DNA of 64,000 bases. It comes from Trichobilharzia szidati. Taxonomy: Eukaryota; Platyhelminthes; Trematoda; Strigeidida; Schistosomatidae. Positions 12,098 through 22,515 of the stretch are shown one piece after another. The first letter of the stretch is position 1; each line of letters starts with the position of its first letter. The translations under genes and the position numbers were made by a program. The stretch spans positions 3,135,204-3,199,203 of the forward strand of contig OX235273.1 in NCBI GenBank assembly GCA_944472155.2. The letters are read 5' to 3'. A model generated the notes under the pieces. The model was given only the letters and a program-made list of their open reading frames with translations, was not told the DNA's origin and made no database searches.

Positions 12098-12402
12098 GGC
12101 AACTCTAAACAATAGGAACCCAAAACGAAGCGACCTACGAAAGCACAAATGACCTTGTCAAGGACCAATAAGAAGGCTAAAAAAAGACAATACTTGCCCC
12201 AGGCAGCACTATGTGCTAGATAATATGCAATAATACACATGCCCTGCGCTTATGGGTCGCCTCAATATGTCTTTTCTGGAGGCTGGTGTCATATATCCCC
12301 AAAAACCTATTACTGAAAAAAACAGTCACCTGATCGGTTGCTGAAGGTCATTTGTGCGTTGGTAGGTCGCTTCGTTTTGGATTCCTATTGTTTAGAGTTG
12401 CC
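12098..12402. mobile_element. Merlin-related MITE
   Basis: The 305-bp element has long terminal inverted repeats. The left end GGCAACTCTAAACAATAGG is mirrored at the right end CCTATTGTTTAGAGTTGCC, and the similarity extends about 60-75 bp inward (CGACCTACG, GCACAAATGACCTT). The same termini bound the larger Merlin element at 32360-32997. There is no transposase sequence inside, so it is non-autonomous. Flanks (TATATTT / TATGTTC) are only imperfectly alike, so a target duplication cannot be claimed. Confidence 0.8.
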
Positions 12403-13534
12403 TATGTTCATTTCTCACATAGTAGTAAAAGTTGGATAAGTTGTCGCCTACGATTGTGCTATTTTTCTCAAGTCTAGTAGAAACTTTCGAATCAGCAGGT
12501 TGTAAACATTTTAAATACTCGCGAGAGTGTAGAGAACGCCATCAAAGGTCATATTTTAATCGATTAAAACAAAGTGAACAACAGAAATTATATGCGATAT
12601 GCAATGATGGAGGTTTTTGGTAGCCCAGGTTTTAAACAGGTAGTGTTAATGTAGAGAGATGAGAAAGATTGGCGATGGACAGAAGAATACTGTGTGCTTA
12701 TGGATGGATGTATTCACATAGTTACTGCTTTCCGATTGCTCACGTCTCGCTTAGTTTCTTCTTCTTGAGCTATCTGAAAGAGAAAAAAAGGATCAGTTTT
12801 GGGTCACAAGAGATCCCGAAGGATAATTCCCTAAATACTGATACTGTCTGTTTAAATGTAGGCATTATGGAGTTCTGTTCATACGAATAACTTAACAGCC
12901 GGCTGCAGACCTTCGAGTGGTGTGCCGGAATGTATAGCTGGTTCACGACCTGTCTATTTTAGGGTGGGAAGACAGTATGTCTGACTTTTTGGTTGCCTGA
13001 CGTAAATCACACGTCATTATCCGCTGTATGTATGTATGTATGTGATTAACACTTTTCCATTCTGATTTATGCCTTTATGAAACACTTTTGTGGAACCTGA
13101 TTGGATGTCTGTATTCCCATACTTGACTCTAGTCAACTGTCAGTGCTTTCACTTATTGATTTCTTGTTTCTGGCTAACCATCTTTAAACATTTTCCAACT
13201 TAATCTAACTCTTGCAAACATGACTAACTCTTAAACCTACAGGTTCGGCATTCGTAATGCATAGCATAGCTCAACCACCACCTCAGGAGGTTACATATCC
13301 ATTATTTCACCGATTGGTTTGCCTTTCTTACCTAATATCCCACCCAATCTTCATTTCTCTTATCGTTCCCTCCCAGCCAAAGTGAACGGTATTACGAAGA
13401 TACATGTGATCATAACACAGCTGTTGTTCAGTAGTAAAGTCGGACACAACCACTTTTCCCTTCGATAGGTAGCCAGATATCACGTTTACTTCAAAGGTTG
13501 CATGGAGGACTTCATCATGAGCTGACATCAGTTA
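12403..13534. other. No firm gene; one protein-like open frame
   Basis: The + strand frame 12432-12623 ends in a Cys- and aromatic-rich segment (CKHFKYSRECRERHQRSYFN, then YAICNDGGFW and a stop) that reads more like protein than its surroundings. A possible acceptor (TTTTTCTCAAG) lies near 12462-12472. The family is not recognised and expression is unknown. A (GTAT)n microsatellite lies at about 13025-13042. Confidence 0.25.
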
Positions 13535-13690
13535 GAGAAACACTAGGAAACTTGGAAGTACTGGGCAGCTGTTTCGTCCTAGTTTGGGACTCTTCATCAG
13601 TACGCGCCCACCGGGATTCGAACCCAGGACCTTCTGGTTACAAGGCGAGCTCGTAGACCATTGAGTCACTGGGACCCGTTCCAATGGTCC
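13535..13690 (-). mobile_element. HH-SINE: tRNA-like head plus hammerhead-like core
   Basis: Read on the - strand there is a tRNA-like head (TGACTCAATGGTCTACGAGC, then GGTTCGAATCCCGG as a B box), followed by GCGTACTGATGAAGAGTCCC then AAACTAGGACGAAAC. This resembles the schistosome SINE-like family whose transcripts contain hammerhead ribozymes (CUGAUGA, helix II, GAAAC). Here three extra bases (AGA) separate CTGATGA from helix II. Ten or so related copies lie in the window. Confidence 0.8.
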
Positions 13691-13819
13691 TTGAATTCTA
13701 ACTTCTGCCAATTCACGACATAGCGCGACCATTTTGCAATGCCTTCGATGAGTTACTGCCTCATCTTCAACCTGCTGTACCCTACAAAACCAATACTTCA
13801 AAGGTGACAGAAATGGCAA

Positions 13820-14210
13820 ATGTTATGTGAGTCTTTTGTTTCCATGCTGAAAATTTGTCAGCAGTCTGTTCATTAAAGCTGATTAAAATTTCCCAAAAAA
13901 ATGAGGTGGTCAAAATATCCAGCTACTCCATCTTTTATTCTTAAACAAAATTGTTTGAGACCAGTCTCGTAGTGGATTTCTCAGAGGTGGACGACGTTTT
14001 TGGCCGTGTTCAGAGAACTAAGTTTCGTTGATGTTTTGTTGTCTCGTATAAATTCTTTAGCAATTCATGTTTTGTGTATTTTTCCATTTTTTTGTTATTG
14101 GTAGCTTCGTTTTCTAGAAGATTGCTGTGTTGTTTGAATCCTGATGAATGGTTGTTGGGAATAGTTTGCAGATCTATTCAACTGACGAGTGCTGCACGAA
14201 CGACTAAGAA
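13820..14210. other. No gene recognised
   Basis: AT-rich DNA with no open frame of interest and no repeat recognised from elsewhere in the window. Confidence 0.35.
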
Positions 14211-14214
14211 CTAT

Positions 14215-14725
14215 ATATATTTGTATGGCTGACTGATTTCAACGTAGAACTTTGCACCTATGTGAAACAGTTCGAGTCGCCACACTCCCTCCTTGTAGCA
14301 CACAAAGCAAGAGAAGAAAGTAAAAGAAATGCAAAATAGAGACAGTAAACAGGGATATGAGGAATAGTAATAACGACGAACAATATAGTTTCATTGGAAA
14401 TTATAAGTCACAAGGAGTGGTTGCATCCGCTCCATTGAGAATGATTTTGAGCCATATCAGCAATTGTCTCCAGCCTTCATTGGCTCTTACCGTCCTGAGG
14501 ACTCCAACCAGCCATGAAGTCTACACCTTTTACATTGCCGGTTGGCTTAAACGAACTGTCGTGGATTTGATTGGGTGTTGAAGCCATGCTTTGGTTTGAC
14601 CACCACCATGTGCGAGCTCTTTTCCAGCCTAACCCCATATATCAGCTAAAATTGCCCGTTGTCGAGGAAGGCGATCGATGGCTAGGGATGATGTATACGT
14701 AACACATGTCCTAACCATATATTTG
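14215..14725 (-). mobile_element. LINE-A, 3' fragment
   Basis: It runs from the 3' terminus (GCTGACTGATTTCAACGTAG) through the 3' UTR to the CCCGTTGTCGAGGAAGGCGA block. It matches the other LINE-A 3' ends and has no intact frame. Confidence 0.82.
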
Positions 14726-15185
14726 TGTGCTAATAACTGGAGAATAAACATTGACAATAATCAGTCAGTGTGTTTAAACGACGGTTGACTGTCAAACTTT
14801 GTTTCATAAGCTTAGCAGTAATGCTATAACCAAAACAGTGTAATAGGCTTTATCATACTTCTACATATGACTAGTAAATGTTGTATACAAACAACTAGTA
14901 AACTTTTATTAAAAAAGGGTATAAACCAATAAGAAAACAAAAACGTAGATTGTTGAAAAAGTGAAGACTTAATGCAAAAGTGCTTTTATGTTGTGTTGAT
15001 ACTCTCTACTTAAGTACATGAACTTGAGTTGATGCTATACACACCCCACACCTTGTGACCTACTTACTACTTATGTAAGAATTCATGAGTGTGATTAGCT
15101 GAGTGTTTATGTAAATGGCTATTGGTAAAGTAGGTATGAAATAACGTTGTGTTAAGTACTTTTAGCGGTACATATGTCTTCTGAT
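14726..15185. other. No gene recognised
   Basis: AT-rich sequence with no open frame over 60 codons and no recognised repeat. Confidence 0.35.
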
Positions 15186-15187
15186 CC

Positions 15188-16645
15188 AGTCATCGATCAA
15201 AAGACTGATATGGTTAGGACATGTGTTACGTATGCCTAGCCTAGCCATCGCCTTCCTCGACAACGGGCAATGTTGGCTGACAGGATGGATCATGTTGGAA
15301 AAGAGCTATTATGTGGTGGTCAAACCAAAGCATGGCTTCATCAGTCAATGAAATCCACAATAGTTAGTTTAAGCCAGCCAGCCAAGTAAGAAGGTGTAGA
15401 TGATTTTTGATTTATGATTTACTTCGGCTATCTCCTACGGGAGGATGAGCCGGCTTCATGAACATCTCGAATCATCGCTGCCCAGGCGCGGCGATCTGAT
15501 GCAAGGTTTTGCGACAGGGTTATCCAATTCTTGTTCCACAGACGGAGTCCGTAGACGGTTTGTAGCCCCAGGCACTCCATATCAGCCTTGACTGTACCAA
15601 GCCATGTTTTCAGCTGTCCACCCCTGCGACATCGCCAAGATGGTAATGGCGAGGGATTTAGAACTGATTTGACCAGATCGTCATCTGGTCGGCGCAGAAC
15701 ATGGCCAAACCACCGAAGGCGACGTTGTTGGACCAGTACTGGAATTTGGTTGATGTTGTAGCAACGACGAAGAGTTCATGAAGTTTCATGGGAATTTGGT
15801 ACGAGTGATGTCCCCAGAATCGCTCGGCCTTTTGTTTGAGAGTGCAGCTCTAGCCTTTACACAACCAAGTGTGACCTACAAGGCAGTAGGAGTGGAGTAG
15901 GGAGTCCACTATCCATTGGCAGCCGGTGACCGGAGTTCGGTTCATACGCCTTTTTGAATGGGGCCAGACATCCAGGACATCCAACAAGCCCTTTGTCCAT
16001 ACGTCTGCCGGTGAGCTCCAGTGAGCTTCATACGCCAGTCGTTGGAGGTTTGGAATCAGGGTTTAGCCATCTCCCCTAGACTGTCATCCAATGGACAGTC
16101 AACCCGGTGAAGAGCGCCGGGCATCCGCTTTCGCCCTCTCACTTTGGTGAAAAACACCTCCGCCACGTGAAGGCAGTGAGTAGGACTTCCTCAGGAGAGG
16201 CTATGTAAGACGCCCGGTCATATGGGAGCATTTCAAGAGGTGTGCGGAGGGGTGGCCAACCCGCAGCGCAAGGCACCCACCCCCGACCATCCTGAGGCTT
16301 TGGAGGCTGGTGGCTCCGGAGGTGTAGACTTCATGACTGGTTGGTGTCCTCGGGACGGTAAAAACCAATGACAGTTGGAGACAATCGGTGATATAGCTCA
16401 AAATCGTTTTCAATGGTTGGCGTGGATGCATCCACTCTTTGTGACTTATCATACCCAATAAAACTATTTTGTTCTTTGATATTACTATTCTTTTTGCCTC
16501 ATATCTCTGTTTACTGTGTCTATTTTGCATTTCTTTTATTTTCTCTTGCTTTGTGTGCTACATGGAATGTGGCAACTTGAAGTGCTGGACATCAGTGCAA
16601 AGTTCTATGTCGAAAACAGACAGACAGACAGACAAACCCGTGTTA
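15188..16645 (+). mobile_element. LINE-A copy, interrupted by LINE-C
   Basis: The LINE-A 3' part runs 15188-15400, stops at AAGGTGTAGA, and resumes at 16320 with AGGTGTAGACTTCATGACTG, ending in CAGACAGACAGACAGACA at about 16645. The interruption is the LINE-C copy at 15401-16319. Apart from that gap it matches the uninterrupted copies. Confidence 0.88.
15401..16319 (-). mobile_element. LINE-C, internally deleted, nested in LINE-A
   Basis: On the - strand the 3' part encodes RRLRWFGHVLRRPDDDLVKS, then WRCRRGGQLKTW and DRRAWAAMIRDVHEAGSSSR, the C-terminal tail of a LINE reverse transcriptase protein, ending in GGAGATAGCCGAAGTAAA. The upstream 540 bp is a distinct GC-richer block shared almost base for base with 54310-54850. 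It probably represents the 5' region joined to the 3' end by internal deletion. The 9-bp duplication AGGTGTAGA flanks it (15392-15400 and 16320-16328). Confidence 0.85.
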
Positions 16646-16684
16646 GATTGTATATTAGGGTGAGTAATATTTAGGTTATGCGTT

Positions 16685-17180
16685 GTGTGTTAGGTAAGTA
16701 GGGAAAGTCAATCGACAAGATTGCGAAGTTAGATCGTCTTCCTCAACAGGCAATGTTAGCTGACATAGAATCCGGTTGGAAAAGACCTAGCAGGTGGTGG
16801 TCAGACCAGAACATGAAATCAGTGTCCATGAGATCTTTGATAGTTAGCTTAAACCACGTCGGGTGGTGTAAACTGTTGTCTGGTTGGGGTCATCGGGATA
16901 GTAAGAACCAATGGTGACTGGAGACTACTGGTTGTTGGTGACATGGCTGGAAATCTCGTTGTCAATGGGTGGTGCAGATGCATTCACTCCTTGTGAAATG
17001 CTATATCCATAGACCCCTCAAATTTTTTCTTTTTACTTCTCTCTCTCTGTTAATTTTCAGCTTTTTGTCGTTCTTTTGAATCCATTTTTCTGTTTTTGTG
17101 TGCTTCATGGAGTGTGGCAACTTGAACTCTATTACACCTTTGTGCTAAGTTCTTTGTGGAAAGACAGTCAGTTAGACTTT
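16685..17180 (+). mobile_element. LINE-A, 3' fragment
   Basis: It carries the AGGTAAGTAGGGAAAGTCAA ('GKEGKS') region, the ATGTTAGCTGACATAGAATC block, the GGTTGGGGTCATCGGGATAG block and the terminal GGAAAGACAGTCAGTTAGAC. It is degraded, with no intact frame. Confidence 0.75.
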
Positions 17181-17254
17181 TAGTTGGTGATACTTTGGAA
17201 AACACACTGTGTGTTTATGTGTGTGCGTGTGTGGGTGGGTGGGCGGTTGTTGCT

Positions 17255-17404
17255 TCTGAGCTACCCTCAGCCCGAAAGTTGATTTCTTCTTGATTGAAGT
17301 GCCTGAAACAGAAGGAGTGTATCAAATTTGTGTGGCTACCACAGCCTAGGGGATAAGTGCTTGAGACTGGTTACATTGCCTATTTGCCCACAGACACCCC
17401 CTGT
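17255..17404. repeat. Dispersed repeat E, partial copy
   Basis: It shares the CCGAAAGTTGATT...GCCTGAAACAG and GTGCTTGAGACTGGTTACA motifs with 7108-7690. It abuts the LINE-A subfamily II copy that starts at 17405. Confidence 0.5.
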
Positions 17405-17815
17405 ATCTGTCTGTCTGTCTCTGTTTGGATTCAACATAGAACTTGGCACCCAAGTGCAGGTGTTCGAGTTGCCACGTTCCAAATACCACACAAACGTAGA
17501 CAAAAAGATGAATGATGAAGAGAATCAATAGAGTTTTGACAAGTATAAGAGTGAAACAGAATGAGTAGCGGTAGAAAGGAATATGAAAGATTACAGAGAC
17601 TGCGCCATTGACAACGATTTTGAGCCATGTCACCTATTGTCTCCAGCCATTGATTCTTAGAGTCCCGAGGGCGGGCCCCAACCCGGAAGTCTGCATCTCC
17701 CTACCTGACTCAGTTTAACTGTCAAGGATTTCATGGATTGATGAGGCCATGTTTTTGTTTGGCCACCACTTACTCTTTACCAACCTGCACCTATATCAGC
17801 TAGTAATGCCCCCTG
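17405..17815 (-). mobile_element. LINE-A subfamily II, 3' fragment
   Basis: The 3' end is a (TGTC)n run at about 17405-17421, followed by the subfamily II 3' UTR (GCACCCAAGTGCAGG, AACACAAACG-like, GAAACAGAATGAG). It closely matches 29170-29530 and 43780-44005 and differs from other LINE-A copies, so at least two source lineages were active. Confidence 0.82.
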
Positions 17816-18604
17816 TATATTATAATGTAAACGGGTTACGTTATAATGCTAATTTCTTTTAGGTTGATTGGCAGCAGTAAAGAATAGATACCACAGCTAA
17901 ATGATCTTGAACCAATCAATCAGACCGCTCAACATAATGGTTTTCTTAGTCTTCGTTGTAAGTTTCCCCTTGATTTGGAGTTAGAGTTACGGTTGATGTT
18001 AGTATAGGGTTAGCGTTTGAGTAAGGTTAGGGGAGTTTCCATTTGAAATGTTGGTCGTCTTAGCTATCATAATTAGGACTTATTGATCGTAAAGTCTATC
18101 ATTCAAAATTTTTAATGGATCCTATGACTGGTACTCATACAATTTCTATTGAGAGATTTTGGGCATATCACAAAAGTGGACTAGAATGATCTATGTGTAT
18201 TACCATTCCTATTAAAAATTGGGACCTGTTACGCAGCATATTAGAGGCATATACCTCACATACACACACTGTATAATTCATTTTTATTATGTATATCTGT
18301 GCTGTAAATATGCTTCTTATACTAAAATGCCCCATTCCACCTAGAAGAATTTCATCGGTTAGTTCAAGGTCACTTGACCGTGGTGTGGTATCGATTTTTT
18401 TACTGTTGCTAGTCGAATGATGTTTTTGGTATGCTAGGAACATAAGTTCCAGCTAATGTCGTACCTAATTGTGTGATTATGATATACAAGCCCAATAGCA
18501 ACGCCAAGGTGATGGCTGTTGGTTGGGAGTACTATTAGTGTGAATATAAAAGAGGCTTGAAGCTATCCTGCAGTTATAAATTTTGAAACGATGCGATAGA
18601 TATA

Positions 18605-19042
18605 TATTTTGATTGAACACTAGCCATCGCCTTCCTCGTCGGACATTGTTAGCTGGCATACGATCAGGTTGGAAAACAGCTGGTATGTAGTGGTCAAACC
18701 AAAACATGGCTTCATCAGTCAATCAAATCCACAACAGTTCGTTTAAGCCACGTAGGGAGCTGTAGACTTCCTGGTTAGGGTCCATAGGACAGTAAGAACC
18801 ATTGACTGGAGACAAATCGTGGTGATATGGCTCAAAGTGATCGTTGTCAATGGCTGGTGCAGATGCATCAACTCCTTGTTACTTACAATACCCAATAAAA
18901 CTATACAATTCTTCCAGATTACCATTCCTTTTGCCTCATATCTGTGTTTTGAGTCTCTTCTTACTTTCTTCTCTTGCTTTGTGTGCTAAGTGAAATGTGC
19001 ACATTTGTGCAAAGTTCTATGTTGAAACCAGTCAGTCAGTTT
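18605..19042 (+). mobile_element. LINE-A, 3' fragment
   Basis: It starts at the GCCATCGCCTTCCTCG block and ends at GTTGAAACCAGTCAGTCAGT, the tetranucleotide terminus. A SINE-3 follows directly. The frame is broken. Confidence 0.8.
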
Positions 19043-19325
19043 AGTAACTAGTCCTTCCTTTGGTGCAGACTGAATTCTATCAGTCAATCAGGTTTGCAAT
19101 GTGGCCACCATTTTAGGTAGCTCGCCATCACGGTGCACATTGATTTGATGAAATTAGTTAGTTGGAGGCAATTGGCCATAGGAAGCCTTGGACCTAGGTT
19201 TCATGTTAGTTGGCACGCACTAATCAGCAAGGTGTACCTGCAACCTTGAAGGAACTCATGTTCCTTCTGAGATTCGAACCCGTGTCACCCAGTCCTGCAA
19301 TCTGAGACGTTACCACTGATGGAAT
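19043..19325 (-). mobile_element. SINE-3 (tRNA-like), left arm
   Basis: On the - strand it reads TGGTAACGTCTCAGATTGCA (A-box region), ACACGGGTTCGAATCTCAG (B box) and GGAACATGAGTTCC, then the body. It is followed by an opposite-strand copy at 19326-19620, so the two form a large inverted pair. Confidence 0.72.
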
Positions 19326-19620
19326 TCAGTCTGCACCAAAGAAATTACTAGACACTAGTTACTAGTGTCCAATCAAAGTATCCGATACACTCCTACTGGA
19401 GATCAATCGCGAGCCTGAACGGCTCAGTGGTAACGTCTCTGACTGCAGAACTCACTGGGTGATGCAAGTTCAGATCTCAAAAGGGACATGAGTTCCTTCA
19501 CGGCAGTTGTAGGTGTATGCCTAGCTGATTAGTGAGTACCAACTGCCATGAGACCTAGGTGGAAGGCTTCCTGTGTCCTACTGTCTCCAACCATCTAACA
19601 TCATCAGGTCTTTATTGTGC
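19326..19620 (+). mobile_element. SINE-3 (tRNA-like), right arm
   Basis: It contains GAGCCTGAACGGCTCAGTGG then TAACGTCTCTGACTGCAG (A-box region), a mutated B box (GCAAGTTCAGATCTC) and GGGACATGAGTTCCTTCA. The preceding ACACTAGTTACTAGTGT is itself palindromic. Inverted relative to the copy before it. Confidence 0.72.
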
Positions 19621-19714
19621 TTAATTCTTCATTAGGAGATGATATTGTGACTGATTTGCTTCAGGAATCAGCCTTCAACCAATTATAGGCCCCGGTTTTG
19701 AACTCTTCCATCAA

Positions 19715-20160
19715 TTTTCAGTCTGGGCAACTGGAAAGTATCATCACTTCGGATTGTGAGGGCGATTGTTACTTCCCGGTTGGTTGCGTAACCGCAGACC
19801 AAAGAGACAACTGCTTGAGGCTGGTCACACGTTGCCTGTTTTTGTTTGTTCTTTTTTATTTGATGTGTCTCAGTAGCATATTTATCACTTCTGCCCTGTG
19901 ACACGGCGGCAGGAAGCGCGGTCGTTGTTAATCCGGGCCCCGACCGATCCGGCATGATATTTTGTGATTTTGTTTGAGTCATGGCATTGGATTGGGTAAC
20001 TGCTTTTTGTCTAACCACTATCCAAACAACCTTTCTGGCATGGTAGGACCTACAGTAACTTAAGTTCCAGCCAGTATAGCTTGTTGGGTCATTGCGGTGT
20101 TCAAGCCCGACCACCACGTCAAGGTAGCAGCTTTCGGTCGGGAAGTATCATCAACCCCTA
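19715..20160. repeat. Dispersed repeat E copy
   Basis: It shares GAGGGCGATTGTTACTT, CTGCTTGAGGCTGGTCACAC, CTTTCTGGCATGGTAGGACC and GACCACCACGTCA with 7108-7690. The central part differs, so the copies have different internal deletions or insertions. Confidence 0.6.
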
Positions 20161-20579
20161 ATGTTACACTCATAATAAATATAAGCTACAGTCCATACAT
20201 AAGAAATCTGTCCAAAGAAACTGATTTCTCATAACAACAGCAACAACAACACCTTGTCATTAAGACTGATCCGGTTTCAGTGTTAGTGTGAATGACTTCA
20301 TTTAATATGGCATTTGATGGCATAACCTTTGGCTATTTACCCTTCTCATCGACAGAGGTTTTGGTAGCCATTGGGTGAGTAAGTATTATTAGCTATCATA
20401 CGATGTGTATGAGTCATTACCTCCTACTGTACATGGGAATGCACAATTAATAGCCATTGAGTACCACCTTCGTGTTTATTTCTTTCTTTCGAAGTACTTA
20501 TAAGGAATATATGTCCAAACCAAGTTCACTTTTAAGAGTTTGAAAATATTTGGGCATTGGGTATATGATATTCATTACA

Positions 20580-20722
20580 ATAAAAGATTTTTTTTATATT
20601 TCCCAATGAATGAATGAGAAACAAAACGATATTGCTGTTTCTACTGACGTTTCGCTATATAATGCCACTTATAGCTCCATGAAAGTATTATTGTTAAACC
20701 AGAATTTACAAAATCTCAGGCG
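20580..20722 (-). mobile_element. PLE terminal repeat (pLTR) with hammerhead-like fold, inverted
   Basis: On the - strand it reads CTGAGATTTTGTAAATTCTGG, then TACTTTCATGGAGCTATA, a short loop, TATAGCGAAACGTCAGTA, and ends with TTCATTCATTGGGAAAT. Matching segments occur at 22388, 59505 and 63128. GCTATA/TATAGC can form a stem just before GAAACGTC. It joins, in inverted orientation, the PLE body that follows. Confidence 0.75.
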
Positions 20723-21365
20723 ATATCAGAAGAGTACTCATTAAGCTCGACATCAGAGTTTTCTATAAAACATCAGACACGAACACTGCAAAGCATCCTT
20801 GTCCATATAAAAGACCAGATCCCTAAAGATTCTCTATCTAATTGTGTCTATAAAAGAAATGCTTGCTTGGAATGTGATGCGGTATACATCGGACAAACAT
20901 CTCGAGAAATTAAAATCAGAGGAAATGAACACCATAGAGCCGACTCTGTTAGACCACCGAGAAATCCATTTGAACGAGAAAAGCTTGAAAAATCATCGGC
21001 CATGCGTGGTGGTCTACACGCTATAGAATCAGGCCACAAAACTGACTGACAATATTGGAATAATCCAGAAAAAGCATTTCAGAAATCACAAAGAACGTCT
21101 GATATCATCAGAAGCACTTCATATCAAATGGAATCCAAATTATCTGAGCAGGAATGATGGACTAAAACAGAATTTGACCTGTAAACACACGCTGCTTTTA
21201 CAACTTTATACACTTATCAAATCCAACAATCTACACCTGGTTTTGTTATCTTTACCGATTGGCCAACTTGATAACGCAAAAATGCCCCCATGCTGATAAA
21301 CGATGATTGAGTAGTTATATACAAGCTGAGATTTTGTAAATTCTGGCTTAACAATAATACTTTAT
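20723..21365 (+). mobile_element. Penelope-like element body with GIY-YIG endonuclease remnant
   Basis: The sequence is nearly the same as 61790-62440. Frame pieces encode LDIRVFYKTSDT, then ECDAVYIGQTSREIKIRGNE (the GIY-YIG endonuclease start, with YIG) and downstream SAM..HAIESGHK. A small insertion near the 'TSDT' point and other frameshifts break it. It starts directly after an inverted terminal repeat and ends with another CTGAGATTTTGTAAATTCTGG at about 21335-21356. Confidence 0.82.
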
Positions 21366-22385
21366 TATTATTATTGTTTCCTTTAATTCCTAGAGGAACA
21401 TAGGGCCTCAGCTGCTTGTTTCCATTGCGTTCGGTTCTCTGCTAGAGTCTTTACCTGGCTCCTCATCTGCCCACACGTTTTCATCTCCTCTTCACATGAC
21501 CTCCTCCAAGTCACCCTCGCACTGATGACCAACTCGCCGCTTCCCATTCAGTCGGGTTCCACTCGAGCAATGGCTTGTCTAGTGATGTCACTTGATGGTT
21601 TCATAAGAGTATGGTCAATCCACCTAACTCCATTTCTTCCTGTATATTTGTTTCACAATCGGTTCCTGGTTGGTTCGCTCACTGCCAGAGATCTCTGTTG
21701 CTGATCTTTTCTGGTCGGTCATCTGATCCTGAGTGTTGAGCGAAGACAACTGTTAATGGAGTTCTGTAGTTTGTTTGAGATGCTCTTTATGACGCTCAGT
21801 GCAAGTCTCTGATCCGTATAGAGTAGCACTGACTGATTTCACATTTGAGTTGAAAATCCGGATGTTATTTTTGATGCTGAGTGCTGTTGACCTCCACACA
21901 GACTTGAGAGTAGTGAAAGCTTGTCTTGCTTTCCCGATTCTTGCTTTGATATCCTCGTCAGTTCCGTCCGCCTGTAGTTGAAACGATGCTTCCGAGGTAG
22001 GTAAAGGAGGTTGTTTCTTTCAGGTTCCTTCCATTTATGCTGGTCGTTGACTGTTGTTGTTGTTGTTGCTGTTGGTGGTGTTGCCCAGGAATCTTCATCA
22101 CCTCTGTTTTCTCTATGTTCACCTGAAGATCAGTCTTCTCTGGATGCTTTTTCTGCCAACTTGTTGGTTTTCGTTTGCATATCTTCCAGTTTGTGGGAAA
22201 TCAGACATATATTATCATCGGCAAAGTCCAGGTCCTCCAAGTTTTTTGTGTGAGTCCATTTTATGACTGTTTCCTCATTGCCCGCTGTTTGTCGCATTAT
22301 GCAGTCTACTGCAATCAGGAAAGTCATTGGCGATAGTAGGCAGCCAGCTTGTCCTACTCCTGTCCTCACTTCGAAGGATTCCGTA
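21366..22385 (-). mobile_element. RTE-B LINE, RT and C-terminal region
   Basis: The - strand frame 22369-22130 encodes GQAGCLLSPMTFLIAVDCIM and LDFADDNICLISHKLEDMQT, RT motifs B and C; the catalytic FADD is retained. The downstream part carries the C-terminal domain and ends in the family tail with (ATT)n at 21362-21376. A PLE terminal repeat abuts its 5' side at 22386. Confidence 0.85.
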
Positions 22386-22515
22386 AGTACTTTAATAAAG
22401 CTATATTAGCTGCAGCATTAAATAGCGAAATGTCAGTAAAAACAGCAATATCGTTTTGTTTTTCATTCATTCATTTATTAGGAAATAAAAAAAGTAACCT
22501 TTTTTTTATAATGAA
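22386..22515 (+). mobile_element. PLE terminal repeat with hammerhead-like fold
   Basis: It contains TACTTTAATAAAGCTATA, the AGCTGCAGC loop, AATAGCGAAATGTCAGTA and the TCATTCATTCATTTATTAGG end. The usual GAAACGTC is GAAATGTC, so this copy is mutated at the conserved site. Confidence 0.72.

Noticed and set aside
17328..17531. Short frame near 17.4 kb as a small protein
   Set aside because: It is a shadow of the LINE-A subfamily II 3' UTR; equivalent frames recur at 29106 and 43777.
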